Source: Helicostylum pulchrum
Taxonomy: Eukaryota > Mucoromycota > Mucoromycetes > Mucorales > Mucoraceae
NCBI GenBank assembly: GCA_025677825.1
Contig: JAIXMO010000016.1
Coordinates: 124,001-188,000, forward strand
Length of the DNA: 64,000 nucleotides
Reading direction: 5' to 3'
Part shown: positions 29,228 to 41,747 of the stretch, piece by piece
How positions within the stretch are numbered: position 1 is the stretch's first letter
Layout of the letters: every line of letters begins with the position of its first letter
The notes under the pieces: model-generated
What the model was told of the DNA's origin: nothing
Databases searched by the model: none
The model's input: the letters and a program-made list of their open reading frames with translations, nothing else
Made by a program: the position numbers and the translations under genes

Positions 29228-31602
29228 TTAATGCTTGGACTTCTTTTGCTTTTCAATAGCTGCGCGTAAAGTCTTTTGCTTATCGAACAAACTACGCTTG
29301 GATTTCCAGAGAACGGCAGTCTTGTGAGCAACCATCATGAAATTCTTATTTCTAGCCTTCTCACGGTTAGTGGTACTACCTCTCTCCTTCTTACCCTTAT
29401 TGGAACCAAACTTCTCACGACCTTCACGACCTTCTTGAACAGATGCCATTCTTTGTTCGTAATCTTGCTTAGCCTTCTTACGAGGACCAAGAATTGTCAT
29501 CTCATCAATCTCTCCTTCACGTTGAACTTCATCAGATCCACGCTTTGTGCCTTGTGCTTGTTCAATTTCGTTATTTGTCTTGAGTTCACTTAAACGAGCG
29601 AAATCTGCTGGTGTCAAAATACGTGTAGTAGCCAACTTCATAGATGCTTCATATTTAGCTTGTTCTTCTGCACGACGTGCCTTGACTGCTTCAAGTAACT
29701 TTATGCGCTGTTCTTCAGTAATCTCGGTTTGTTCTTCAGCGTCCAACATCTTCTTCATTTGACGTTTACCAATACGACGTGTCTTGATAATTTCTCCATT
29801 AGGACCGACCTTGTATTGAAGCTTCTTACCGTCTTCGCCTGTCTTTTCGCCTTCTTCATCACCCATACCGACGTTAACAAAATCTTCATCGTCACTAGCA
29901 ACATTAACCCATCCTCCTCCTCCTTCGTCATCGCTAGAATCGCTGGAATCATCCACTTCCCAATCTCCCCAATCTTCATCCTTCTCTGCTTGATCAAGAA
30001 GTTCAAGACCTTGAAGACCAGATGTGTTGTTGTTGGCTTCACCATATTGAACAGTACGAATAGATCCATCCTTCATACGAATAGTAGCAGTCTTACCACG
30101 ATCCTTACGTAACAACATTTCAGGGTTGATTTCACGGAAGAGAGCAATAAGAGAACGAGCAGCCATAAGTACACTCTTATCACGATGAGACTTATATTGA
30201 GTCAAATCTTGTAATAAGGCAGGCTCAATGGCCAAAGGTTGACGGATACAGATTTCACGAATACCGTTAATACCAACAGCCATAACTTCGTTAGCAACAC
30301 GATCGGTAACAAAGTTATTTGCAATGGCTTTAATGACAGGTTCCAAAATATCGGGAGGAACAAGAGAATGAGAGGCTTGAGCGGCACATACTAATACCAT
30401 GGTAACATCACGTTGAGAGGGTTGAAGATACTTCATTAACAAAGGATAGAAACCTAAAATGGTCAATTGATGAATACCAATAACACGAGAAACCAAGTTC
30501 ATCTTCATTAAACGAACTTCCCAACGATCTTCCTTAACGTTCAACTTGGAATATAACTTTTCGGCAAAACCTTGAGGATCATTTAAAAGATGGAGTGCAG
30601 AAAAGTTGAAGCTTTCAGCCTTATCCTTGTTCTTGGACTTTCTCTTTACCTTCTTTCTGGCTGCTTCCATTTTACGAGCATTAGCCTTTGTCTTTGTGTT
30701 ATGTTGATGAGCCATTTGCATCTTTTTAAGATCAGGAACCTATATATTTATAATAAATTAGATTCTATTGCTCTCCCTTTTTTTTCTTTTCTGCAATCAA
30801 AACTTACATCCTCATCCTCTTCTTCTTCTTCTTGATGATCATTACTGTTTAAAAAGAATTTAACAGCAGTAACAGAAACCTTGGTAACGGGTGAGAAACA
30901 AGCTTCGGCGATAACATTGACGGTCTTTGCATCGTTCCAGACATTCTTGTGATAAAGATCAATACAAACGTCCACACTCTTTTTAGCAGCAATTGCGTTT
31001 TCATCACTGTTACCGGTAGTGGCAGATTCCAACATGGTGAACATGAATGATTGAAGTGTCTTATTCAACTTGTTATTCTTGGCTTTAGCGTTGGAGTTCT
31101 TAATATCGTTGACAATATGACTGTAAAGCATTTCACGGAGATTCTTATCTCTACATTTGAAGAGAGTAAAGAATAAGGGTAAAAGACTAGATATATAGAA
31201 ATGTTAGTTTAGTTTTTTTTAGTACACATTCAAAAAAATATATCCTTACCGGGTATTATCAACAAGGCCTTTGTTACGAAGAAGAATAAGAGCTTGTACT
31301 AAACTCTTTCTAACTTCAGGGTGAAGAACAATACAATGTTCCTTTAAAAGATCCACAATTTGTTGAGAGAAATCCTTGGTAATTTCAGGATAACATTGAG
31401 TTACTTGACTCATGAAAGTAACTAATTCAGATAATTCCTTGGAATCTTCATCGGGCTTCAAACAAAAGATCGAGAGTGTTGATTGAAAATGACGCCATTG
31501 TTGAAGAAACTCGGCCTCGTATGACTTGGAGTCACGCTTAATCAAGTTTTGAAGTTGAGGTAAATGAGTAGGCAATAAGGCAGCTCTATTACGTTTACCC
31601 AT
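29228..31602 (-). CDS. sda1: Sda1, 60S ribosome biogenesis and cell-cycle protein
   Basis: Nucleolar protein required for 60S subunit maturation and export, and in yeast for passage through G1. Three exons (31602-31250, 31186-30808, 30739-29228) encode 747 aa, close to the yeast protein (767 aa). It starts [20 protein letters not shown]. The N-terminal helical SDA1 region (about 60-370) includes [15 protein letters not shown] and [16 protein letters not shown]. An acidic block (EEEEEDED) lies at about 240. A second acidic region with [12 protein letters not shown] follows near 520, and a Lys/Arg-rich C-terminus carries the motif [20 protein letters not shown], which is conserved in Sda1. Splice sites are canonical. 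The gene runs in the same direction as the queuine transferase, whose stop codon lies 168 bp upstream of this start. Confidence 0.95.
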
Positions 31603-31769
31603 TGCTTATTATTTAATATTGATCAGAGATAAAAAAAAAAAAAAAGAAAAAAGAAAGCCTCTTTTTTTTCTAGTTCCTATTTCCAGCGATCAAGCCACTG
31701 TTCTGTAACAAGTAAAGACAGTCACGTTCAGGGACAAAAAAAAAAGAAGTGTTTATTTGTGCATAAATT

Positions 31770-33257
31770 CTACTTAACTAAATCAACACCTACACTTTGT
31801 AATGCATTGACAGACCATAATGGGTATTTACTCTTATCTCCACCGAAATAACTATGGAAGAATTGCTCGATCCAAGCAGGAAATTCGTCCTTTTCGATTG
31901 ATTGTCTCATTTCTTTCATTAATCGAAGTTGGAAAGCAAGATTATGGATAGAAACTAAATGACAACCGACTGTATCTTTTGTAGTTACACATAAATGAAC
32001 GTAAGATCTAGTATAGTTTTTACATGTACTACAGTCGCATCCTTCTTCAATGGGTCCAAAATCAGTAGCGTATTTACCGGATTTTAATGAAACTGTACCG
32101 TTCATCGTCAATGCATTACCAAATCTCTATATATGCGGTTAGTATTACATATCCTCTAAATCTATTATTTTTTAAAAGGAAAACTTACGGCAGTTCTGGT
32201 AGGGAAAACACAATCAAACATATCTACACCCAATGCAACACAGACAACAAGATCCTCAGCGTAACTGTATATGTATATATATTTAGTTATATTATTACCC
32301 ACACCATCTTGAATCACACTTACCCAACACCCATACAATAAATCGGCTTATTCTTGGGTAACAAATCGGTACAAAGAGTAACACTAATAATTCAACCTAT
32401 TTTAGCAATCCTTTTTCTTTTTCTTCGCAAAAAAAAACTTACATTTTCCAAAACACGTCCTTTTCTTCTCCACCACTTAACCCACCAACGGCATAACCAG
32501 GTGTATCTCTCTTAACCATTTCGTCTATACACTTCTTTCTCAAATCAATATTAAGTCCGCCTTGAATAATAGCAAACAAATTTTGTGTGTCAGTATTCTT
32601 ATGGGCTTTAATACAACGATCGAGCCAGCGAATGGATCTCCACATAGCTTCTTCTACACGAGGTCCAGTAACAAGAGAAGAAATCACATCGTCCAATTGC
32701 ATCATGATATCAGCTCCAATTGTGTTTTGAAGTTCCATAGAATGCTCAGGGGTTAACATCATAAGTGACCCGTCATGAGGTGAAGCAAACTCTACACCTT
32801 CTTCCGTAATCTTTGCTAATTTTAAAAGTGACACCATTTGAAATCCACCACTATCCTATAAACATATTAGTTGCCTTGCATATATAAAAAAAAGAGTGTT
32901 ATACCCGGTCTACATACTGTTAACAAGTTACGTCTCCAACTTTGAAACTTGTGAGCACCACCAACGAGATCAAGTGTCTCCTTTCCAGGTTTCAACCCCT
33001 TAAATTTATATGTTAGTAAACCAAAAAAAAAACTAATAGTTAAAGAAAGGACTTACGAGATGATAAGTGTTGTTCAACATAATCTGACAATTCAACTCTT
33101 CCAACTGGTCAGGCAACATACCCTTCATGGTACCTTGTGTACCTACTGGCATGAACACAGGTGTATCGACAGGTCCATGAGGTAATGTCAAGACAGAGAC
33201 TCTAGCTTTGGTTGTAGAGCATTTAGCCACTGTTTCAAAAGTAAGTGCACTTTTCAT
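31770..33257 (-). CDS. QTRT1: Queuine tRNA-ribosyltransferase catalytic subunit
   Basis: Eukaryotic TGT catalytic subunit, which exchanges guanine 34 for queuine in tRNAs with GUN anticodons (His, Asn, Asp, Tyr), normally as a heterodimer with QTRT2. Six exons (33257-33057, 32998-32918, 32855-32443, 32383-32324, 32264-32189, 32126-31770) give 395 aa. Conserved elements in order are [18 protein letters not shown], the catalytic loop DSGGFQM (Asp about 95), [17 protein letters not shown], and the nucleophile loop [14 protein letters not shown] (Asp about 269). The zinc site CXCX2C (about 307-312) has its distal His in SIHN (about 338). All catalytic and zinc residues are present, so it should be active. 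Queuine is a salvaged nutrient in eukaryotes, and yeast lacks this gene; its presence implies queuine uptake in this fungus. Confidence 0.95.
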
Positions 33258-33969
33258 CTTGACTAACTGCTTTGATAAGTTGAAAGTAGACAGTTTTACT
33301 ATAAAAGGGTTTCAAAGTTGTCAAAAAAAAACAAAGAAAACCAGAAAACCAGAAAAACAAAAACAAATTTTTTTTATGATTTTTGTGATTGTTATTTTTT
33401 CAAAAGTGCTGATAATAAAAATTACTACTACAACAGTTTAAAAGCTGGTATAAGAAAAGGACATGCAGGTTCTCAGGTTGTATTTAAGTCGCTAGAACAA
33501 TTCTTTGATAGGGGTGAGATACGTAAAATCAAAGTCACTGTGGGAGAGGGAGCGTATTACTTCTGCGCGCAAAGAGGGGCGATCTTTTGTTAGTTACCAA
33601 ACTACATATTTCGATCAAACAAATACGATATAATGACAGGTGTAATCGTTTGATCTCCCGCTCTAAAACGTAAAAAAAAGGGGAGAAAGACGAAAGCTTT
33701 CTATTAATGCACACACACACACACACACACACAAAACAGATAGTATGATCCTGCGTAGATTTTTTTAACTATTTAAAGTCCATTACTATGCCTATCCTTT
33801 GTACCCGTTCCTACGATATCTATATGACAGTTTCTACACAATCGAAAAATATGTAGTCGACACAAATTTTCTTTTTTTTAAAAAAAATATATATATAGTT
33901 CCCATAGAACGATATATCCATCTATGCGCTGTATTGTTCTCTCTTTCTTTTATTTACTATTACAATTGA
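33258..33969. other. Intergenic region downstream of SRP14
   Basis: 712 bp. It contains an (AC)11 microsatellite at 33711-33732. The ORFs at 33208-33441 and 33318-33593 have no recognisable motif and include long Lys/Asn low-complexity runs. Nothing else is recognised. Confidence 0.4.
33711..33732. repeat. (AC)11 microsatellite
   Basis: Eleven uninterrupted AC dinucleotides between the queuine transferase promoter and the SRP14 3' end. Confidence 0.95.
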
Positions 33970-34553
33970 TTACTTTGATACTTTCTTGGCCTTCTTGGAT
34001 CGATCCTTCTTCTTTAAAGAATCCATATAAGCTCTAATAATTGTACTATAAGCATTTTGAAATCTATCGAAATCGTCAGGTGAGACCTTGATTATAAAAA
34101 AAAATTGGCGTGTATATTAGTACAAAGGGTTTCTTTTTTCTAATATAAAATAATACTATACAATGGTGCTAATCTTATGTTTTTTGTAAACGGCGCGAAC
34201 AAGACAAGGGTATTGAACATCATCTCTTTTAGGGTTTTCAACAACTAATTCACCGCCTTTTGGCATCACTTTTTTAACTTTGGAAGCCATTACTAATCTT
34301 GGTGCAGTCACTATAGAATAGAGAAAAGAGTATTTTAGACGACCAGTTTTTTTTCTCTCCCTCTCTCTTTTGGTATATTATCTTATTTACTTCTTTTCAT
34401 TGTGACGGAAACAGTTCCTGCTGTCTTTGACTTTTCATAAAACTCGCCGAGTTCAACGGTAAACTAGAAAAAAGAAACACGTCAACATTAACACAGAAAG
34501 TAAAAAGTTTATTATAAAGCTTGTCTTACAGCGAGCACATCTAAATCCTTCAT
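33970..34553 (-). CDS. srp14: Signal recognition particle subunit SRP14
   Basis: Alu-domain protein of the SRP, which slows translation while the ribosome is delivered to the ER. Four exons (34553-34530, 34463-34391, 34310-34162, 34086-33970) encode 120 aa. The family pattern is clear: an N-terminal helix DLDVLAFTVELGEFYEKSK, strand SVTMKR, then YPCLVRAVYKKHKISTIV, then a helix with FDRFQNAYSTIIRAYMDSL. The C-terminus is a short Lys-rich tail (KKKDRSKKAKKVSK), as is usual in SRP14. It was missed as an open frame because every exon is short. The assignment rests on the complete domain order and matching phases. Confidence 0.9.
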
Positions 34554-35370
34554 TATTTATAATATATGTGTGTTTGGAAGAAGAGGAGAGAAAAAGAGAT
34601 GAGAAGAAAAAAAAATATGGTGTTTCTAAACTGTAATGAGGTGACTGTTAAGAGCGTTGAATTTCGCCTTGTATCACGTATTTCTTGGATATGAAGTTTT
34701 GTTAAATCTACACATTACCGATTATTATCACAAGTTATAAGGATAGTAATTTATATGACTAAAAGCGTCATTTTGATACTTATAAGAGGCTTTCAGAAAA
34801 CTTCGATTGTTGTTTAAAAGTAATCGCTGATGCTCTTGTAAGTCATACATAGCGGGTCTATTTAAGGGTGGAAGAAATCCACCCTTATATCGAATAGCAG
34901 ACGAGATAATTATATATTCAGCAATAAAAATACTGTGCTTATTCCAAGTGACAATATAATTTAGTTTTCTGCGACATCCATAAATAAACAGCGATTTATA
35001 AGTAACGCAATTAGAAGTAAATAGTTTGATTATACTAACCAAAGTACCCGATAAACAATCTTAAGATAATAAAGTAATCAAAGGTAAAGATACACAGATT
35101 ATATATGAAATTACATTTTTTTTTTCGAGTATTAAAAATTAGAATAATATTCTAGCTTAAACTTCGAACTTGCTAGTGGACGAAAGTATACACTTCTATG
35201 TATAAAGAATACATCGTCTTTAGCTTTTATATCACTGTTTTATCTAAAACTATAGTACTGAACGTGAAATTTCTTATTAGTCCCTATTCTAAATGCTTTT
35301 ATAAACGACAAACCCCAATTTTATTGAGATATTAAGACAGTTTTTTTATCAATAATGCGACAGTATATTT
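34554..35370. other. Intergenic region between SRP14 and the Hsp70-like gene
   Basis: 817 bp. It contains a 104-codon minus-strand ORF (34728-35042) with no recognisable domain, which could be a decayed coding fragment (it contains LPPLNRPAMYDLQEHQRLLL). I do not call it as a gene. Confidence 0.35.
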
Positions 35371-38300
35371 TTAAAAGCGACCCAAAGCCATTGGTTCTGA
35401 GCAATTTACCCTATTATAGTTGTCCGTCTCGTCACCAACTAATTTAGCATTGAAGGAAAAGGAGGACACGTCCGCATCATAAACTATAGACATAATAATA
35501 GGTATATCCTGATCTACTTCAAAGAACTTTTCATAGCGAAAAACGCAAGGTCCACCAAGCAATTCAGATATAGTTTCTATATCAACTGTACCATCAGGTT
35601 TTAAACTAGCAAGCGTTTTGAGCTTAAAGAATTCTATATACATATATAAAACATAAGATACAAGGTACTCTTCTTAATTTATTTACTTACTTATTCGAAG
35701 ATTTCTAATATCTTTCAGAGATTTCAAATACAAATAGCATATTCGGTTCGTTTGGTAATCGCCTATTTTATCCCCCTTTTTAAAAAGTAGAAATATTGTT
35801 TGTTCATCGACTGAGTTGATTTTTGTATCTGACCCCTTACTTCTATATGCAAAATATGTGAGGCTGTTGGGTGGATAAAATGAAAAACCAAAGTTGTCGC
35901 TGTAGACTTGATTTAAGGCACCTACTTGGAACTCCTTGTGTAAGAATGACCGTTGCTGATGAACAGGCTGCAGACGCTGATCTAGTATTTTGGGTATAAC
36001 GTAATGAGGTATATCAATCTCTTGTTCGACCATAATATCTTCGGTTATCTCTTTCGTCATCTTCATAACAGCATCTTGGAGCTGTGTATTATAATTGAAG
36101 TGTATCAATTGAAAAACATATCGAATATTCCAATATTTTCCAAAGAATTCCTTATTTATCAATGAAGCGGATAAAAGAGATGTAATATCTTGTAAAACAG
36201 GCCGGAAAGAAATTTCTACAATATCGTTGACCATTAAACAGACTTTGCAGTTACAAGAGACACTTAACTGTACGATATATTTGTCGTTAGGTAACTGGCA
36301 GAGGTTCTGTACAATGTATGGATTAGAATTGTAAGCACATAGAATAGTGAATATTTGACTCTTACATTTTCAGAAATATACTGTTTAAGATTGTTTGTAA
36401 ACTCTACTTGATTTTCTAACGTAAATATCTTTAATGGCCCATTTTCATTATATTCTCTATGTGTATCGCATAGTTGAATTAAACTGTTGTCTTCCACAAT
36501 ATTGTTCCACATGTTTAGGCATAAAGAGTCATATATATTTGGAATATGAATTATTTTGTCTTGAATAATAATTACTTCCTGATCGTCATCCAAACTATAT
36601 TCAGTTACTACTTGGCTCTGTGTCAGTTGTACATAGCTTTCATAAAATCGAGCCACAACAAAAAAAGACTTGAGTGGGAATTCTAGTTCCAGAGATTGTT
36701 GAATTAAAGGTAATAGCTGTTTTTCTTGTCTGATAACTCTTAATTTTTTAGAGTTATCATTCCTTTGTATCAGGCCACTTGCATATATTACGTCTTGCAA
36801 ACCTTCTTCAGTGTCGAATAAACGGCTTAACACCAGCTTTTCTATTGTAACGGCATATCCAATTTGTATACTCGTATTAGGATCTACAATACCAGATAGT
36901 TTGCTTGATATGACGTCTTTTATATAAGTCATGTAGAGCAGTACGAAAGTCTTGATATATATATGCTGTTGCACCGATACCAAGGGATCTTCAGCAAGAC
37001 TATCTTCGCACAATATATTTTCAATTTCCTTACTAAATTCAATGTTTCTAAAATCAGAAAAAGAGGAAATATCACTCATTAAGTACTCTTCAGCAAACAC
37101 GGTAAACCTAAGTAATACGTTAATACATATTTATGTAGAAAAATCGTTCTAAATGCTACTAGACTTACGAATCTTTCACATTTAACGTCGTTATTTCTGA
37201 AAACCTAAAGAAAGAACCCATAGAACGTAAACTAGCATTGTCTTAGTAGGGGTATACATATAATATCGCATTCATATCTTACCTTATATCAGTTAAAAAA
37301 TAATCGTTGTTCCAACTCTCTTTGACAAATCCATTTTCATCTAAAAATGAAAAAGATAATAATGTGGACTCGATCGAAATATCTATATATAAAGTTTCAA
37401 TACACACATATATATATATATATAAAACCGTACTGATTCAACATTGTGCCAGTTTGATATACCTATGCTCATGATAGCACCGGGTTTTGACGTTAGAAAT
37501 ATGGACGAAGAAGAAGTTGAATTTTGTTCGGGTAGTATACGTGGTTTACTGCTAATATCGGAATTCCGAATAACATCTACGACATATATAAAAGCTCCAC
37601 TTTCAATAGCGTGATATCCAAGTTCTTTTTCCATAAAATAACTTTTATCTATAATATTTTTAGCGTTGAAAGAAATCCGATTATATTCCAACATATAATT
37701 TGACCATTTTGTTAGGTTACTGTTTATATATATTCCAGAAGAGTATTTGTCATAATATATCAAAATGTTATATTCCTTTACAAGATTGTTTAAAAGTAAA
37801 TCCTTTATATTACTAGACATAGTTTCACCGATTTTTTTGCATATATTAAAAAGACAAATAGATCCCATAAAGGCTTCTTGGTGCTTATCCAATTCCCATT
37901 TACTTGTATCCGTAATCAAAGGTGTCCATAAAGGGAGGGCTCCTTTTTCTTTAAACTATTATAATAAACTGTTAATTTGCTAATTTTTTTTTAATAATTC
38001 CATGTTGTATTACACTATCAGTTGAACGCTGGTAAGGGATACCCATAATAATTTGTACGATTTCCTCTTGAATGCCATAAGGTAGTTCAGTCTCTATATA
38101 CGCTCTTATACCGTCTGTAATATTATTTATAGTAAGAGATAGCGAGTTAGAGCGGGCAATTTTTGGATATAACAAGGCACCAGAGAAATCAAACATAGAA
38201 TTTACAGTTGAGACTAAATCCAACTTGATTAATATTGCGTTCTTTTCAACGGGGCTGAGTGTACAAACAATAGTATTGTTTCCTCTTTCCAAACAAGTGT

Positions 38301-39059
38301 TAACCTTGTATTGTCCCGTTAAGTAGTAGCAGATAGATTCCAGCTCGGAGCAAAACAAGAGTCTGTCTTTGTGATCATTCTTTGATATCAAATCAGCTTG
38401 AACGAGCATAGGCCGAAGCAACACTTCTCTAATTTCTTCTTCCCACTCCGAAGGAACGACAAATATGTAGTGTAGTGTCTCTACATCTTTAAATGCTTCA
38501 TCATATTCTTCATATCCTCCTGATTCTCTTAATTCTCTTGATTCTTCTATCAGTCCTTCCATTAACAGACGCAAAAAATCCGATACAGCTTTTAACAAGA
38601 ATAGGTCCTCTTCACTCCAAGTATCTTTATCCTTTTTAAAGACTTGGTACAATCGCTCTTTAAATCTATCAATCTGAACACCATCTTCGTAATCATCTTC
38701 GAAATCACTTTCGAAATCTTCGTCATCACTTTTAAAGTATTCGAAACTTCTGTCTCCCCAGCTTAGAATATTCGTTTTTTGCTTATCATACATGATACAA
38801 GTATCTTTTCTATATTATAAAGTACAGTTGTTAAAGAACAATGTTATCTTTTAAAATATACATACGTTACTCGATCGCCCTTGTCCTCCAAGGATCTTGC
38901 AGAATTGGAAATAACGCTTATATTAAATTTTTCTCTTCCCATGTCTGTATAACAAAAAAATAAAGCTAAAACATGACTATTCTATTCTCAATATATATAA
39001 AACAACTTACGAAGAAATGCACAACGCGTATATCGATGAAGATCATATACTTCTTTCAT
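35371..39059 (-). CDS. Large Hsp70-superfamily (HSPA12-like) protein with degenerate ATPase motifs
   Basis: Nine exons on the minus strand (39059-39011, 38944-38866, 38809-38014, 37955-37463, 37382-37283, 37204-37169, 37107-36366, 36306-35691, 35633-35371) join in phase to 1057 aa. Segments recall the HSPA12-like proteins multiplied in Mucoromycota: SWGDRSFEYF; then FVVPSEWEEEIREVLLRPML; then ADLISKNDHKDRLLFCSELESI, matching the DHPDRLLLISEPEAA region of HSPA12; later DISIESTLLSF, SWNNDYFL and CNCKVCLMVNDIVEISFRPVLQDI. The N-terminal phosphate loop (GIDFGTT) is absent, and the second phosphate motif (normally DCGGGT) is replaced by NNTIVCTLSP. ATP hydrolysis is therefore doubtful. An acidic stretch (DDEDFESDFEDDYED, about 70-85) is distinctive. 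Exon joins 3-4 and 4-5 were chosen by family alignment. A TATA-like ATTTATAA lies about 75 bp upstream. Confidence 0.75.
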
Positions 39060-40571
39060 ACTATCGTTTTTTATAAGTGTAAAACGAAGAAAAGGAGCAA
39101 AGATAAACTTTCTTTCGGGACTCGTGAACCAGAATATTTATAAGCTAACTCAATCTAAAAAAAAAAGGAAGGGAGTGGATCCGACAGGCAAAGTTTGTTT
39201 GTAGTAACACGAACTCAAATTCGCTTGAAAGGACCATAACCGTGAAATAATAGTGAAGTAGAAAGACTACCATTGCTATACATACTCTCGAAGAGATACT
39301 TTTGTCTTCTCTCTCTCTCTCTTTCTCTCCCATTCAAATGCCGAGAAGAATTGAAATAAATTAATGCCACACTTGCTAATATCATAATGTTTCACTTTAA
39401 AAAGGCAACGTAAACTATGCAAACAAACAAGTATATAAACATATAGAGAAAGCGCCGCTGGGGAGCTCATGGTACAATGTTAATACGCCCTTTCTACTAT
39501 TACCCGTTCATATGTAAAAAGTGTACTCAACGTCAAACTTCATAAACAATTACATTAGCCGCTTGACTTAGTGGCGTCGGGACTTTCGTGAAAGGTCACT
39601 CTTAAATCGAACAGTGGACGGGATAGCTGAAAACTAAAAAAACTAGGCGGCAAAAGTCATAGATCTTGTATATCTCCTCACTTGCTGAAAAACAAGATAT
39701 TATTGTTACTTTCAAACAATCAGACAACAAAGAACCAAAAAATAAAAACAAATAAGTGTTGTGGTAACATTTTTGATACTAGCTATAATGAATGGTGAGG
39801 CCAACACTATATTTTGATAAATATTTGGTGTATTACAATGGATTAGACAGCGAGACAGTGGCTACAAAATTTAGAATTTCCCAAGGAATGCGTAGCAGCT
39901 CATCTACCAATATAAACTTAACAAATAATAGTACTACTAGTAAAAAAAAAAGGTGGCTCTGATTCAAACAAACGCAGTTATTATATCGACACCAGAAAAT
40001 TATTTGTTTTTCAGCAAGTGAAGGGATATACGAGATTTATAGATTGTACCTACTATATCTTCGAATACAACTAGTAGATGCCTATACAGGATAATAGCGT
40101 GACGTCAATGTTGTAACCAAGTAGTGTATAAGATTTATTTACCACAACTATATTAAGCAGTCATTAATATTGCATATAGCCTTACCGGTAAAAGTGCTGT
40201 TAAAACGAGGGAGCGAAGGGGTCCTGGAGAAATCCATCCTGCCCTAAAATAGAGCCACAATTGTACAAACCGCAAATTTTGTTTGTAGCTAGAACGAATG
40301 CCCTACAAGGAAGACGCGGTAATAGATATTTCAAGTTCCAGCTTCTCATCGAGTATTTAACAATCGTGAAGTATACTTAGGGAGGCATTTGAATAGGAGA
40401 CACATAGAAAATACAAGGAGATAATCGTAGTACAAGCTGTTATTAGTTAGTTGATACGCATATTAAATTAGAGATCAATACTACAACTGCCAACCGGGGA
40501 AAATAAAATGTTTACCATTAGGTTAAAAAGATTGGTGTTTTATTATTATATATTAAAGGTAAAAAAAAATT
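39060..40571. other. Gene-free region upstream of the Hsp70-like gene
   Basis: About 1.5 kb. The first 150 bp form the presumed promoter of the Hsp70-like gene. There is a 35-bp imperfect inverted repeat (39663-39697 and 40009-40043) described in the findings. No ORF above about 65 codons and no tRNA was recognised. Confidence 0.4.
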
Positions 40572-41525
40572 TTATTTAGGGTCACCGCCAATGGAATGAA
40601 TATCAGAGTTAGAGAAACGAGACACTAATGATCCAATAGTAGATGTCTTTGTGCCGTTTACATCACTTGGTTTAAAAGAGGAATCATTAGCAACTCTGTG
40701 CATGGCCTTACCAACAGTTTCGACAGAAATGATTTGACCAAGACCTAATAATCCATTGATTGGTCTAAATATAGTGATCGCGATTGACTCCATCATTCTA
40801 GGACGTGTACGAGGCTCTACAGTTTCTAAAAACGCAGGGTTAAAGATAGAAACCTTTTCAAATCCGGCTTCTGATAGAGCTTCTTCGGTCTGTCCTTTAG
40901 TTTTAGGATATAAGAAAGGTGAATTTTTATTGGGACCCATAGAAGAACAGTAAAGGAAATGGACAGGGGATAATTTTGCATCAGCAGCTTTGTTCTCTTC
41001 TGCAATTAATTTGGCTGAATTCAATACGTATTCTTGATCAATCTTGACAAATCTCTCTGCGCTTCCGGCATCGGCGCGAGTAGTACCAAGACAACAAAAT
41101 ACATCACTATGGATTCACGATTAAATTCAAGTTTTAAGAAAAAATAACATTTATGACTTACTTGACGTTTTTAAAGTCCTCGCGATGAGCTTCCAAGTTT
41201 TCGAAATCAACTGTTTTTTGAACCTAGTCAATTGTTTAGCATTATACCTTCTTTTTTTTTTTTTACCTAACCGTGCGTAGACTACTTACTAATTTATCTT
41301 TGGAAATGCTGTCTTCAAGTTCAACAGGACGTCTACCTACTGAAACAACCTTGGTATATGATCCGTTCTTTAAGACATCCTTCAAAAGCTGTTTACCAAC
41401 AGCACCTAGTAGTATGTACAATCATATTGTAAGTTTTATAATATAACAACACTTAAATGTATGATTATTAAGTTACCTGTAGCACCTAAAACAAGAGCAG
41501 TACGATTCATTGTAGATTCGCTCAT
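40572..41525 (-). CDS. FMP52: Fmp52/TIP30-like NAD(P)-binding oxidoreductase
   Basis: Short-chain dehydrogenase-like protein of the Fmp52/HTATIP2 family; the yeast homolog is associated with the mitochondrial outer membrane. Four exons (41525-41477, 41405-41290, 41223-41162, 41106-40572) encode 253 aa. The nucleotide-binding loop is LGATGAVGKQLLKDVL (about 13-28). SVGRRPVELEDS follows, which holds the arginine that contacts the cofactor phosphate. Then come DVFCCLGTTRADAGSAE, which is diagnostic of the family, a HFLYCSSMGPN strand, and YPKTKGQTEEAL with the YxxxK catalytic pair. The C-terminal half, IFNPAFLETVEPRTRPRMME, also matches. No transmembrane helix or targeting peptide is visible. 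It is downstream of fcf1 on the same strand, with 222 bp between its ATG and the fcf1 stop. Confidence 0.9.
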
Positions 41526-41747
41526 ATAAAATAAAATAAAATTAATGGAGAAAAAAGAGGTGAAAATAAATGATTAAATCATGCTTTTAAATAGACTTTA
41601 GACACCCACCAAAAAGGAAATTTAAAAACGTCATCCAAGATATCATTGGGTAGGGAAAATAGAACCTCCTTTTTCAATAGGTTTTTTTTTTACTTTTAAA
41701 GATGAATATTTACATGGCATAATTTTTATTAATTTTAAGATAAAAGT

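Noticed and set aside
34728..35042. 104-codon minus-strand ORF downstream of the Hsp70-like gene
   Set aside because: No known domain and no splice link to the neighbouring gene; it may be a fragment of an old gene but cannot be supported.
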